This document shows positions 48,328-60,028 of a DNA stretch of 64,000 bases, in pieces. This stretch comes from Cymbidium sinense. Lineage: Eukaryota > Streptophyta > Magnoliopsida > Asparagales > Orchidaceae. The notes under the pieces were generated by a model. It did not search any database and was not told the origin of the DNA. It worked only from the letters and a program-made list of their open reading frames with translations. Made by a program: the position numbers and the translations under genes. Where the stretch lies: contig CM038222.1 in the NCBI GenBank assembly GCA_021442155.1, positions 25,592,148 through 25,656,147 on the forward strand, written 5' to 3'. The stretch's first letter is position 1. The number at the start of each line of letters is the position of its first letter.

Positions 48328-49311
48328 CCAAACCCTAACCTAAAACCCTAAACCCCTAAACCCTAAACCCTAAACCCTAAACCATAAACAATAAACCCTA
48401 AAACCTAAAAAACCTTAACCTAAACTAAATAAAACCTAAAATAAAATAAATAAAACCTAAGCCTAAATAAAATAAAATAAAAAATAAAATAAAAAAATAA
48501 ACCTAAACTAAAACCTAAACCTAAAAATAAAATAAAATAAAAATAAAACTAAATTAAAATAAATAAATGATAACATAAACTAAACTAAAAAATAAAATAA
48601 ACCTTAAAATAAAAAACCTAAATAAAATAAAACTAAATGAAAAATAAAAATAAAATAAACCTAAAATAAAATAAAATAAAACTAAATTAAAAATAAACCT
48701 AAAATAAATAAAAAAAATAAAACCTAAACCTTAAACTACAAAACAAACCTAAACCTAACATAAGCAAAATAAAATAAACCTAAACTAAATTAAAAAAAAT
48801 AAAACCTAAACATAAACCAAAAATAAACTAAACCTAAATGATAAACTAAATAAAATAAAATAAACTAAAGTAAACCTAAATTAAAAAAAACCAAAAGATA
48901 AACTAAAATAAAAACCTAAAACCTAAACCTAAAAAAATTAAATAAAAACCTAAACCTAAACCTAAAATAAAAAAAACTTAATCCAAAATAATAAAATAAA
49001 AATAAAACTAAACTAAAAAATAAACATAAACTAAACCTAAACCTAAAAAATAAACTAAAATAAAAACCTAAACTAAAATAAATAAATTTAAATAAAAATA
49101 AACTAAATAAAACTAAAAAAATCTTAAAAAAAGAAAAAATAAAATAAACTTAAATAAATAAAAAATAAACAAAATAAATTAAAAAAACCTAAACCTACCA
49201 GTTTACTTAATTTAAAAATAAACCTGAACCCTAAATCTAAAACCTAAGCCTAAACACTAAACCCTAAACCCTAAAAATAAAAAAATATAACAATAACAAA
49301 TAATAAAGAAA

Positions 49312-49411
49312 NNNNNNNNNNNNNNNNNNNNNNNNNNNNNNNNNNNNNNNNNNNNNNNNNNNNNNNNNNNNNNNNNNNNNNNNNNNNNNNNNNNNNNNNN
49401 NNNNNNNNNNN
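49312..49411. other. Assembly gap, exactly 100 Ns
   Basis: One hundred consecutive Ns, a conventional placeholder for a gap of unknown size. The satellite runs into it from the left, and different sequence (a Ty3/gypsy element) follows on the right. Order and orientation across it are not proven by sequence. Confidence 0.99.
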
Positions 49412-49447
49412 ATGATTTAAAATGCATATTTCATTTAAATTTGTGAA

Positions 49448-49785
49448 GATGATTGAAAATATGATTGATTTGTGAGAAAATCAATTGAGTTTGACTTGAT
49501 TTGGATTAAGATTTGGCTAAGTCCATGGATAAATATGGCTTAGAAGGGTTTTGATTTAATTTGATTTAGATTTAGTTTTGATCATTTGAATGTAGATTTG
49601 ATTTATATTTAGAAGATGATTGAAGATATAAATTGATTATGAAAAATCAATTGATTTTGGATTGATTTGATTAAGATTTGGCTAAGTCCATGGGATAGGT
49701 CATAGGAAAGGTTTCAAGGTTTGGATTTGATCATGGGCTTCAATCATTTGGTTTTGGAATTTGGGTTTGGATTTGGATTTGAATG
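49448..49785 (+). repeat. Two-copy direct repeat of about 167 bases
   Basis: GATGATTGAA(A/G)ATAT, AAAATCAATTGA, TTGATTTG, GATTAAGATTTGGCTAAGTCCATGG occur in the same order from 49448 and from 49615. The sequence has no coding capacity and may be LTR or untranslated leader of the Tat element. Confidence 0.8.
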
Positions 49786-49978
49786 TTTGAATTGAACTTG
49801 ATGTTTGGTTTGAGAAGGTGAACATGGATTGGATTTGGGTTGTGTGGATTATCCTAATCTAAAGGCATAACCTAACCCTATGGTTAACCCTTCTAAGTCT
49901 TTAGGCTTAGTTAAGTGTTTACCTAATTGTTAGAAGTGTCTTACTAGAAAGTCTATCTAGAAGACTCCCAAGTCTAAG

Positions 49979-50185
49979 ATGGGAAGATTGAATCACTCCA
50001 AAAGTGAGGTCAACAGCTTTAGGCTCCATAGTGTTGCCCTTGAGATAGATGATTGGAAGATTGAAGAGCCAAGTTTCACATTATCTGATACATCTTTTCA
50101 TGCTTTGCTTGGGAGACCATGGATACATGAGAACAACATAGTTCCATCCTCTACATCTGTATGAAATTTGTGAGAGGTGGGATCG
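49979..50185 (+). pseudogene. Tat-type pol fragment: end of the protease domain
   Basis: The 61-codon frame from 49979 contains FRLHSVALEIDDW and FHALLGRPWIHENNIVPSS. The [FY]-x-x-LLGRPWIH-x-x-x-x-VPS segment is the C-terminal end of Tat/Ogre-type proteases, where the dimer-forming end of the enzyme precedes the RT. The expected LHQ continuation is lost by a one-base shift near 50155 (a frame reading PLHLYEI). The catalytic D-x-G part upstream is not recognisable. Confidence 0.75.
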
Positions 50186-51039
50186 CTCACTGTTAAAGGG
50201 TCATCAAGTCATTTAGTTCATGAGGTGGGTACATATATGAAGATGTACTACTACCTCCCTCAAAATTAACAAGTCTATTCTCGAACTTGGCCAAAGTTTA
50301 AAAATAAAAGAAAAGAAAAGAAAAGAAGGAGAAAAAAGAAAAAAATAAAAGAAAAGAAAATGAAAAGAAAAAATAAAAGGGAGAAAATAGACTTGGAGGA
50401 GAAAGTGGAGCCTAACATTAGATTCCACCCATAATTGTTACTCCATTTGAACATATAGACTACCTAACCTCCACCAGAGGAAGAGGCCTGTCACCCCAAG
50501 GGTGGAAAATCAATTGGTCATCCAATAAGATATATCCTACTAGAGCACTATTATCCATATAGACTTAGAATCAAGTTTATTGGATATTATATGGTTTAAC
50601 AACCAGCTCTTCTCAAGAAGTAGATTCCCTTGAGGTGACTTGAGCCAAATAGTGATGAAGACCAGGCTCCAAAGCAAATCATAAGTTGTTCAAGTCTATA
50701 TGTGAAATAGTTAGGCATCGATTGGGAACCTTAGCTCTAACCCCACTTTTCTCTCAAAAACCTGAGGGTTTGGTAGTTAAGAAGCCCTAAGTCATCCACG
50801 TGTGTGAAGACTCGTGAGGTTCTGGGAGCATAATCCTCAAGTCAAGAAGTTGATGTAGAACTTGAGGATGATTCATATAATGATTTAATAGAATTACCTT
50901 TGATTAGTACTTGCCTTGGGTTCATAATTTAGCAAAGAAAGGGTTAATCCCACATACTTGGTCAAAGCATAGTTACTTTGAAAGAATATGAAAGAATAAA
51001 TGCAAAAGCTCTCAATCAAGACCAAGACTAGATTCGATA
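50186..51039 (+). other. Pol spacer with purine-rich tract; no recognisable domain
   Basis: About 850 bases linking the protease fragment to the pre-RT segment. At 50296-50396 lies a purine-rich run of AAAGA, AAAAGA and GGAGAAA. It creates a minus-strand Phe/Leu-rich open frame (50213-50428), which I reject as a gene. No domain recognised. Confidence 0.5.
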
Positions 51040-52010
51040 GTGGGTCTACATGATGATGATTACTGCTTAGTCATCACCAATCATTTTGAATCCGATAGGT
51101 TCTTTTCAAATCACATTAACTCATATGAGGAGATGTGCTTAGAAACATTAGATAATCCAGATAATTTTGAAGTCAAAGATGCACTGCTAGAGTTCAAAGA
51201 AGAGATCAAGTCAACCATCGATGAGCTCAAGGAAATCAACTTAGGAACTGAAGAAGATTCATGCCCGACATACATAAGTTCTTTATTGAATGAAATTGAA
51301 ACTAATGACTTTGTTAGGCTATTCACAGAGTTTAAGGACTACTTTGCATGGAGTTATGAAGAGATGCCTAGATTGGCTCCTAACGTAGCAGTCCATAAAC
51401 TAGCAAAAGAGCCTACGCTAACCCTATCAAGCAAGCTCCTAGATGCATGCGATTAGACATAGAATAAGAGGTCATTTATGAAGTCAAGAAATTGATCGAT
51501 GTTGGCTTCATCCGGGATGAAAAATACCCTACTTGGTTAGCTCATCTTAGTTAAGAAAAAGAATGGCCAAATTCACATGTCAATTTTAGGAATTTAAATA
51601 AGGCATGTCCAAAAGATGAATTTCCACTACCAAATCCGATGATAGTGGACATTGCCTCATCTCATGCGCCTTCTTTCATGGATGGCTCATCTAGATATAA
51701 CCAAATAAAGATAGCCCCTGAAGATGAAAGAAGCACTACTTTTATAACCCTAATAGAATCTATTACTATAAGGTCATGCCCTTTAGCCTTAAAAATGTCG
51801 ATGCTATACCAACTACTATCACTCAATCTTCAATGAACTCATTCATCATCAAGTTGTGCTATGATGATCTTGTGGTCAAAAGTAGAGAGAAAAGGAAGAC
51901 CATCTCTTTGACTTGAGAGTAGTTTTCAAATAGTTAAGATAATTTAACCTCAAAATGAACCCTCAAGTGTGCATTCAAAGTAAATTTTGGGAAATTTAGT
52001 TTATCACACA
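51040..52010 (+). pseudogene. Tat-type pol fragment: pre-RT linker and reverse transcriptase
   Basis: The open piece 51040-51456 (138 codons) is the acidic linker that precedes RT in Tat elements and ends with FKDYFAWSYEEMPRLAP. RT motifs follow in shifted frames: KKLIDVGFIRDEKYPTWLA near 51483, NLNKACPKDEFPLPNP near 51591, SFMDGSSRYNQIKIAPEDE near 51672, and CYDDLVVKSRE near 51857, which corresponds to the catalytic YVDD box. Both catalytic aspartates of that box survive, although the frame is broken at least four times. In intact elements the enzyme copies element RNA into DNA in the particle. Confidence 0.88.
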
Positions 52011-52229
52011 GAATTGAAATTGATCTAGAAGATGAGAAGATATTAGAAATGCCACTCCCTAAAAGTTTAACTCAAGTTAGATCATTCCAAGGGTGGTTGG
52101 CGTATCTAAGATTCTTGATATCCACCTATCAAAAAGATGTCAGCCATTCTCAACACTTATCAAAAAGCATGCCAAGTTCAAGTTAGGTGATAAGTGTGAG
52201 CATTCCTTCAAAGAAATCAAGCATTACCT

Positions 52230-52500
52230 GATAATGATCGCCTAGTAGCCCATATCCCAAAGCCACTCATACTTTACACTATTATAATAGACTCCCTTGG
52301 TGCTTTGTTGGCCCAAGAAGGAAAAAATGCACTATACTACCTCAGTCATCATCTAATCCCTACTGAGACTACTTATCCACCCATTTAGAAGCATTGCCTA
52401 GCTTTAATATTTTTATCCCAAAAGCTACAACACTACATGCTTCCTCATAAAGTGAACTTAATCTCTAGGATTAATCCACTAAGATCTCATGACACTGACG
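52230..52500 (+). pseudogene. Tat-type pol fragment: first RNase H
   Basis: Frames read PKPLILYTIIIDSLGALLAQ, ALYYLSHHLIPTETTYPPI, a stop, then KHCLALIFLSQKLQHYML and VNLISRINPL. This is the RT-linked RNase H of Ty3/gypsy elements, including the HYML-x-H-x-V-x-LIS block common in Tat elements. It is interrupted by a stop at 52387. Confidence 0.85.
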
Positions 52501-52664
52501 CTACAATAGTTAGCATCCATGATCCTCTAGCTTTAACATTACCTTCATACCCCTCCGTGTAGTGAAAGGACAATGTTAGCAAATTTCTTAGCAAGACACC
52601 CACTTCATACTCTGCTTAGTGATGATCTCCCCGAATAAATCATGAACTTAGGGGATACTAGCAT

Positions 52665-53075
52665 TCACCTAGATGTACTTTGATGGTGCCTTCCTCTCAA
52701 AGAGGAGAAGAACCATAATCTACTATTCCAAGAAAGGGGGATAGGAATAGTTCTCTAACTCTAGACCATGTGATCGATTTTCATATCATCATCTCCCAAT
52801 CAACAATGAAGCCAAATATGAGGCTCGATTGTCGGCCTTAGCCATTACTCTAAGCATCCGAACATCAACATCTTTGGGGATTCTCTAGTTATCAACCAAA
52901 TTTCTATAAGTTATAAAGCCTAAGCTCCATCACTACCACAAGTACACCATGGATTTATTGCCCTAAATCTTAGAGGTTACCATTTTAAGATTCCTCAAGA
53001 GAAAACTATAAGTGTATGCTTTAGGCAAGCTTGCCAAGGAGTTGGCAGAGGATGAGTTCATATCAATAAAGGTCC
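52665..53075 (+). pseudogene. Tat-type pol fragment: second (archaeal-type) RNase H
   Basis: YFDGAF near 52678 matches the first catalytic strand (DGA). NNEAKYEARLSALAITLSI near 52801 matches the N-N-x-A-E-Y-E-A-L helix, with the family glutamate replaced by K. ALASLAKELAEDEFISI-like wording near 53020-53070 matches the end of the domain (ADALA-x-LA). A second RNase H between RNH and INT is a diagnostic feature of the Tat lineage. Stops and shifts are present throughout. Confidence 0.75.
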
Positions 53076-53149
53076 AAAATAGACAAGTCTTATCCTTATT
53101 GATATTAAACTCATCAAAAAGTACTCTTGAAGGGAGGTTGCCATTGACA

Positions 53150-54325
53150 AGAAGGATGAGGAGTTAGATTGGAGGCAACCATTCATGGATTACCTAAATA
53201 AAGGAAAACTACCACAAGAGAAGTCTCAATCCCATTAGATTAGAGAACTTTCATATGCTCTTATGGATGGTGTCTTATACCGACAGTCTTTTGATCATAT
53301 GGTTACATTATTTAAAACCACAAAGCATAACATAATATTATGACTGGTACACTCAAGATTATGTGGAGCCAACAAATGGTCCAAGATGAAAGCCAAGATC
53401 AAGAGACTAGGATACTAGCCATTGATGATCAAAGATTGCATGGATATGAGATGCCACCAATGTCAAATACAGTGTGGTCCTACACCAACCACTATTATAC
53501 ATCCTACATTGGCCTAATTTATATTCGAGTGTTGGGGTACCAACATAGTGGGTCCGATTGATCCTCCTTCCAAGGGTCATCTCATCTTAGTTACTAATAC
53601 TTTCTAAATGGTGAAGGTGATTCGCTTAGAGAGAGGTCACAGCTCAAAGATGTGCCCAATTTTTAGAACCATATATATATTTGGAGTGTCTTGATGAATT
53701 ATATTTGATAATATTGCATTCAAGAATAAAGATCAACAACTTTTGGAGACACATAGATTAGAGATATTCTACCATCAACAACCTTAGGAAAAATAGCTTA
53801 GCAAAAGCCTTCAACAATGCTCTCATCCAAATACTAAAGAAGACAATCAACAATAACAAGCTACAGTGGCATGAGCAATTGAAGCCTTGCCTACCGCACA
53901 CCACATATAGAACTCCAACGCCTACTCCTTTCTCCTTAGTGTATGGGTCCAAGTCATTCTATCATTAAAACCAACTCCCATCACTTAGATAGTTGTGGTA
54001 GCAAGATCACAACATAAATGTGTATGGTTAGAAGAGCTTGAAGGTTTGAGGAGAGATGACGGCATGCCAAAACCTCAAGTTGTAGAAAGCTAAAATAATT
54101 CAAGCTCACAACAAGTTAGTTCATCTTAGAGATTTTCTAGTAGGAGAGCTTATTTTAGTTCTAAGGTGACCATTATTGCCTGTCGTAAGATGGGAGGCAA
54201 GTTTGAACTCACTTGAGAAGGCCCTTTTGCCATAAAGAAGGCTGACCAAGGAGGATCATATCAGCTTATTAATCATAAGGGAGAGTGCTCAATGAATCAA
54301 TGGCTCTACTTAAAATAGATCATAA
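53150..54325 (+). pseudogene. Tat-type pol fragment: integrase
   Basis: DWRQPFMDYLNKGKLPQE (about 53168) and ALMDGVLYRQSFDHMV (about 53255) form the pre-integrase region. RCHQCQI near 53447 is the CxxC half of the zinc finger. WGTNIVGPIDPPSKGHLILV (53535-53594) is the start of the catalytic core. The NSLAKAFNNALIQILKK block near 53797 and PTPFSLVYGS near 53920 belong to the end of the core. A C-terminal segment ends near 54320 in a frame reading NGST. The element's integrase would insert cDNA into the genome. At least six stops or shifts are present. Confidence 0.85.
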
Positions 54326-54527
54326 ATCATGTTTGAAAATAATTATCATCAATGAAAATTCAATTTCAAATTCAATCTCTTCCATGTTGAAAGTATTCTT
54401 GTTTACAAATCTGCCATGATGTGTTTGAGATAGGTGTAAAGAACCCGAGCATCATCTATCCTTCATCAACATAATAAAAACACAAACTACTCACAAATAT
54501 ATAAAACAATGCATATCTTTATCTAAA
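54326..54527 (+). other. Post-integrase non-coding sequence
   Basis: Short stretch after the pol stop with no domain. TGTTGAAAGTATTC near 54383 could be an LTR tip (TGTTG), but no matching partner is visible in the window. Confidence 0.35.
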
Positions 54528-56060
54528 CTCGAGTTGAGATAAGGCCCCAAACACTCACTTAGCTTCTCTAGATGACTGCTACGCTAGTGTGTCACCCAGT
54601 CATCTTCTTTGGAGGATGTAAGTGCTATATGCTTTCCTTCCTTTGGCCACTACACAATGATGAGCCTTTGTTTTTTGGCCTTACGCATGTGGTAAGCTAC
54701 CTTATATGTTGTTTAAGAGGATGTGAGTTTCCTACCTTTTCTTCTTGGATTAGCCTTGGTTCACTAACTGAGTATATTTGAGGTTTAGGATAAGTCCCCT
54801 AATGCTCCTTCACTTACGCTTCAAGTTTGGGTCTAGCCTTCCCTCGCTAAGTAGTCGCCTCTATGTTAGATAGCATCTATCCCATAGACTATCATCGATG
54901 ATCAATTCTTGGAAAGTTGTAAGCCTAAATGCTTTCTTTATTGATCATTGCACACACCATGTGCACCTTAGTTTGGTTGGTTCTCACTATGGTTACGGAT
55001 ACACCACTCATGTTGACAGATACACCTTAGGTTGGTTGGTTCTCACACCTTAGGATACACCACTCATGGTAGAAGTAAGTCTATTATGTTTTCTCCTTGA
55101 GTTGGCCACCGTACACCTATAGGCTTTCTTTTCCATGGCTCAGGATAATGTCCCTAGAACACCTGCACTATATTTGGATCACGATGCCATTTAGATTACC
55201 CATTTACTATCGAGGAAAGTTTCCTTTCCTAGTAACCACCCTGGATGGAGTATTCTCTCGTTATAAATTTGAGATAAGTCAATGCCGACATAGCCCTTTC
55301 TCTGTGTGGTCCCTCACACACCAACATGGTCCACATAAGCATATAAAGAAAATATATATTCACTTGTGGATTAGGAGGACACTCCTAGCAATACATTATT
55401 TGAAGTAAGAATCCTATCTTTAGGCAAGAAAACTCCATAGAATCACACTTGAGTTGATATAAGTCCCCAAACATTCACTCAAGAGTCACCCCTAAGTCGG
55501 GTTTTATTTGTTGTGCTACAATGTGTCACCCTGTTTTTTCCCTACTTTAGAAGATGTAAGTCTACTACTTCTTCCTAGCCATTACAATCAAAGGCAACAT
55601 CTTAGGTCTAGCTCTACCACAACCAAGACTATCCCTTTGGATATTGTAAATGAGATAGGATAAGTCCGAGTCTCTTAGTGGGTCCATCACACCCACATGG
55701 TCCATAAATTAAATTTATAATTTGACAGCTCACATCCTGGATATGCCCTCAATTCAAAATCAAACTAAACCAAACAATCAATCACATGAAATTAAGATAA
55801 AATTAATCTTGACAACTTTTGAATTGACATAAGTCCCAAGCATTCACTCAAGGCCACAGTGATTTATTGTGCATTTAATAGATCCTAGTTCATCGCTATG
55901 AAGATGTAAGTATGCACACCTTCTTCCTAACACAGACACCGAAAGGCAACCCTTAGGTTGCTAGCTCTACCCCATAGCAGACTATCCTTGGATTTGTAAA
56001 CATGAGGAAAGTCAAAGTCGATATAGCCCCTTCTTCCATCAGACAAATCCACATAGTTAA
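54528..56060 (+). repeat. Repeat-rich 3' region of the Tat element
   Basis: Three diverged units start near 54528, 55447 and 55827. Each carries (C/T)GAGTTGA(T/G)ATAAG(T/G)CCC(C)AA, CATTCACTCA, GTGTCACCC (first two), GA(A/G)GATGTAAGT, a CTTCTTCCTA-type segment, and in the last two GGCAAC, CTTAGGT and CTAGCTCTACC. A smaller duplication with GATACACCACTCATG lies at about 54963-55073. Open frames here (54572-54781, 55097-55408) have no recognisable domain and are probably chance. The GTAAGTCC tags recall the tandem repeats at 20.2-21.5 kb in the LARD-like element. Confidence 0.7.
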
Positions 56061-56640
56061 ATTATTAAACCCAATCTCTCTAGTGGAGCCCCAAATTATA
56101 TATAAATAAGTCAAGCAAGCAAATAAATTCAAAACCAACCTCCCTGAGCCAAATTAAACCAACTCTCAATAGAGTCTAAATAAAGAAAATCCAACAAACA
56201 CTCTTATTCAAGATACATCCCCAAACAAATTTATAAAATCAAACTCAAATCCCAATCCCCAGAGCCCAAACCGCTTTTTAATGTGATAGGACTCAAGCAC
56301 ATATCTATAATGATATGCCTTCACACATCAATTAAATAAAATAAATTAAAGTTGATTCAATCTTAATCCCTGGATTATAGATTCTTATAAATGATCTTCT
56401 TTCCACAAATCATATAATCAAATCAAATTCAAACTTTATCCCCAACAGATTTTTTTCTTCTATGCCCTCGACATAGACCCCTCACATGTCATGTCCAACG
56501 CATGCGTGATCCCATACTAGATCTCCCTCCATGTCCTTGACATCGAATTCTCATAAATTCTTCTCTTATACACACCTTTAATACTTCAACCAAAAGCTTA
56601 ATAATGTATTCATTCAAATTACATCATCTAAACATTGTAA
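56061..56640. other. Non-coding sequence right of the Tat element
   Basis: A- and C-rich sequence without open frames or recognisable motifs; it may include the undefined 3' end of the Tat element. Confidence 0.4.
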
Positions 56641-58080
56641 TCAACATTTTATGATTTGTGGTGGTGCAAGCTCAAACTAACTATACAATATCATTCTAAG
56701 CATATTATAGTGAGAATTAACACACTATATTATATTATATATGATATATGATGTTATATTATACTCTATAATATAATACAAACATTCATTAGAATCACTT
56801 AAAAGGAAAAAATAACAAAATTTTCTCAAAATATGAATAATGTTCATTTTGGATGTAAAATTGTTATTTTCTATTAGAAATGGTACAAAATAGCATAATT
56901 TTGGTGTTGCTTCTTGGTTGAATTTGGCCAATTTTTCCATCTCAACCTTCAAATTAATATTTTGTGAGTTTTGACCCAATGTATTATAATAAAAGTAAAA
57001 CATACTAAAATGTACAATAACATTTAGTAATGCAGCCATTCATATATATATGTGAAGTTATTTTGTTATGTACATTATAAAGTACACTTTCATATAATAT
57101 ATTATCTTACATTACACCATAAAATGAATCACTTTAAGTAAAAAAAAATTATAAAATTTGGTTGAAAATGAACATTTATTTTGGATGCAAAATTTTATTC
57201 TTTTGATTAAATGACACACCATAGCACACCAATGGTGTTTCCTAAAGCTTACCTTAAATTTTAAATCCCATCATCTCTTATAAATAAGAATTTTTATGAA
57301 TTATACCAAGACAAACTCTACTACATCATACTATAACAAACTAAAATATGCTACATAACAAGGAGTAATAATAATAGTATGCTATAATGCATGATACACT
57401 ATGTTATGGCATTCTATATTATATACACTATAACATATTATATTTTATTATTTTGCATTACATCGGGATTGCTTAAGATAAAAAATCATTAAATTAGTCT
57501 AAATAATAAAAACTTTATATTTTAGTCATGTATCACTTACATATTTTAAATTGAAATAATATATTATGATGCCATGCTCTACTTATTATGAATTTGGCCA
57601 AATTCAAATTTTTTAAAGAAAAAATTAATATTTTTATAAATAATTATAGTGTCTGAGCATGATTATAAAATACTAAAAGAATTAAAATGCAGAACAATAT
57701 ATATGATATATGATGCTATTATACAACATATAATTTATTTTGAACATAAAATCTACTTGTTATAAGTGTAGCACATTTTGGTACTACAATCTAATTCCCA
57801 CTTCAAATTTAACAAATTTCATTATTTGATTTATTAAATCAATATTTTATGATTTATATTAATATGACTATAGGCAATAATACCATAACATAAAAACATT
57901 TCAAAACATCTTATAACATCCAAAACACATCCACAAGCTCAAATATATGATGCTACATTATACTATAATATATGGTATAATATGATTTGGGGGTTAGTTT
58001 AGGGTATTCAAATCTCTCAGTCAAGGGAAGTCTCTTGAAGGCATTTTCTTCACCATAACTATGGATTTGGTCATTCTTTA
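56641..58080. repeat. A+T-rich region with diverged tandem units
   Basis: Recurring segments in the same order: ATATGATATATGATG(T/C)TA(T) with TATACTATAATAT (near 56738, 57700, 57950), then CACTTAA(A/G) with an A run (56799, 57132), then TTTTGGATGTAAAATTGTTA or diverged forms (near 56853, 57182, 57738) followed by TTTTGGTGTT-like text. Spacing is irregular (roughly 330-560 bases). The minus-strand 104-codon frame at 56725-57039 has no recognisable domain. The region ends at the first TTTAGGG repeats. Confidence 0.55.
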
Positions 58081-58345
58081 GATATACCAATGATATTTAT
58101 TCAAAGTTTAGGTTTAGGGTGGGTTAGTTTGTTTTAGTTTATGGTTTAGGGTTTAGTTTAGGGTTTGTGGGTTTAGGTTTTTGTGGTTTAGGTTTAGGGT
58201 TTAGGGTTTAGGTTTATGTAGGGTTTAGTGTTTAGTAGGGTTTAGGTTTAGGTTTTTAGTTTTTTTAGGTTTAGATTTTTAGGTTTTTGGGTTTAGGTTT
58301 AGGTTTAGGTTTAAGTTTTAGTTTAGGTTTAGGTTTTATAAGGAT

Positions 58346-58735
58346 GTTTTTTTACAGAACAAATTTAGATTCAATATTTCTTCTTTTGATTTCATCAACC
58401 AAGTAGCATAAGTTTTCTAAGGCAAGTGATGACATAGATAAATGAGCACCCATAGAGCAAATAAAACTTAGATAAGTAGGTTAGCAAAGACATCGTCCCA
58501 TAAGTGATTCAACTTTTTTTTAGTTTAACCACCCCATCTTTAGTAGTGAGATCTACCATCATATCCTCAATCTTCCCCACCACTGTATAACCTTCATCGC
58601 TCCACCTGCCTCCATAACTACCATTTCTCCAACCACCACCTCCATATCCACCAACACCTTTATTCCCCACCATCACTATGATATATTTTATTCTAGACAA
58701 GCCTAGTTAATGGTGATGTTTGTTTTAGCCATTCT
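58346..58735 (-). pseudogene. GRP7-like retrocopy H (minus strand)
   Basis: Read on the minus strand, it starts AATGGCTAAAACAAACATCA (eroded NG-NLDGRNI), then a TTAACTAGGCTTGTCTAG segment (NQARSR-like), glycine-rich codons giving GGYGGGGWRNGSYGGRWSDE and GYT, then GGATATGATGGTAGATCTCA and the 3'UTR. The 3'UTR matches the other copies (TTATCTATGTCATCACTTGC; GGTTGATGAAATCAAAAGAA) and ends in an A run near 58346-58352. The 63-codon frame at 58509-58700 keeps the glycine frame only in its middle. Confidence 0.8.
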
Positions 58736-60028
58736 TGTGGTTTACTTAGTTTAAGGTTTTTAGGTTAGTTTTATTTAACATTTGGGGGTTTGGGGGTTTT
58801 AGGTTTGTGGTCAGTTGCAAGTTTTGGGGTTTAGGATCAGGGTTTGGGGTTTAGTTTTGGGTTTAGGTTTAGGTTTAGGGTAGGGTTTAGGTTTTTGTTG
58901 GTATTAGGGTTTTAGGTCTAGTTTATTGGATTTGTGGTTTAGGTTTATTTAAGATTTAAGGTTTAGGTTTTTTAAAACATTTATGGTTTTATTTATTTTT
59001 ATTTTATTTGGTTTAGTTTTATTTATTTATGGTTTTATTTTTTAGGTTTAGGTTTATTTTATTTTATTTTTTTTTTTTAGTTTTTTAGGTTTATTTATTT
59101 ATTTTATTTTTATTTTAAGTTATTTATTTAGTTTTTTTATTTTATTTTATTTTTTATTTTATTTATTTATTTTTATTTTTTTATTTTATTAGGTTTAATT
59201 TTATTTAATTTAGTTTTAGTTTTATTTATTTTAGTTTATTTTATTTTATTTTATTTTATTTTTATTTATATTTATTTTAGTTTATTTTTTTTATTTTATT
59301 TTATTTTTTTTTTTAGGTTTAGTATTTTATTATTATTTTAGGTTTTATTTAGTTTAGTTTATCTTTTAGTTGGTTTTGGGTGGGGTGGTTAGGTTAGGGT
59401 TTTTTAGTTTAGTTAGGGTTTAGGGTTTAGGTTATTTGGGGTAGGGTTTTAAATAAACCCAAGTAGGTCATTTTATTTATTATTTATTTGATTTATTTAT
59501 TTATATTTATTTTTATTTAGTAGTTTATTTTATTTAGTTTATTTATTTTAGTATTTATGTTATTTATTATTTATTTTAATTTTATATTTATTTTTAGTTT
59601 AGTAGGTTTATTTTATTTTAGTTTAGGTTTATTTTATTATTTAGTTTAGTTTTTTATTTTATTAGGTTTAGATTTTTTAGTTTGGGTTTATTTATTTTAT
59701 TTTTAGTTTTAGGTTTGATTTATTTTAGTTTTATTATTTTATTTTTTACTTATTTTATTTTATTTAGTTTTTTTATTTATTTTATTTTTTATTTTTTTAT
59801 TTATTTTAGTTTAGTTTATTTTTATTTATTTTAGGTTTATTTAGTTTATTTAGTTTAGTTTTTATTTTATTTTTTTTATTTAGTTTTGGTTATGTTTTAT
59901 TTAGTTTTATTAGGTTTAGTTTTGGTTTATTTAGTGGTTTTAGGTTTAGGGTTTAGGGTTTTATTTTTATTTTTTTGGGTAGGTTTATTTTTTTAGTTTT
60001 AGGTTTAGGTATTTTAGTTAGGTTTGGG

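Larger units (their letters stand above)
46014..49193. repeat. Higher-order repeat unit 2 (3180 bases)
   Basis: Begins at the eroded box CCTACTTACTTAAAAATAAA at 46014 and ends before CCTACCAGTTTACTTAATTT at 49194. Contains the second box at 46535 and GRP copies F and G. After 49194 a third unit starts with the same wording (AAAAATAAACCTGAACCCTA) but is cut by the gap. Confidence 0.8.
38484..49311. repeat. Array C: composite telomere-like satellite with five GRP copies
   Basis: The largest array. CCCTAAA-rich blocks (for example 38500-38830, 39570-39620, 39770-40220, 41090-41460, 43060-43290, 43590-43740, 44285-44570, 46125-46340, 46690-46900, 47400-47670) alternate with A+T-rich CTAAA/TAAA blocks. 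Boxes lie at 39533, 39730, 41057, 42923, 43487, 46014, 46535 and 49194. GRP copies C-G sit at 41533, 43831, 44645, 46973 and 47749, all in plus orientation. Apart from these, no gene is visible in the A+T-rich stretches. The array stops at the assembly gap. Confidence 0.92.
49412..56290 (+). mobile_element. Ty3/gypsy retrotransposon of the Tat lineage, degenerate and incomplete
   Basis: Plus-orientation element with decayed protease, RT, RNase H, a second (archaeal-type) RNase H region and integrase, in the order PR-RT-RNH-aRNH-INT that marks the Tat lineage, followed by a repeat-rich 3' region. Its 5' LTR and gag are missing, at least partly in the assembly gap. I could not identify a 3' LTR, so the right boundary is approximate. 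Stops and frameshifts occur in every domain. Confidence 0.85.

Noticed and set aside
50213..50428. Minus-strand Phe/Leu-rich frame that looks like a membrane segment
   Set aside because: Antisense of a purine-rich AAAGA tract in the Tat element spacer.
54572..55408. 69- and 103-codon frames after the Tat integrase
   Set aside because: Located in the repeat-rich 3' region; no domain, and not conserved between the repeat units.
56725..57039. 104-codon minus-strand frame
   Set aside because: A+T-rich sequence overlapping diverged tandem units; no domain and low-complexity ends.
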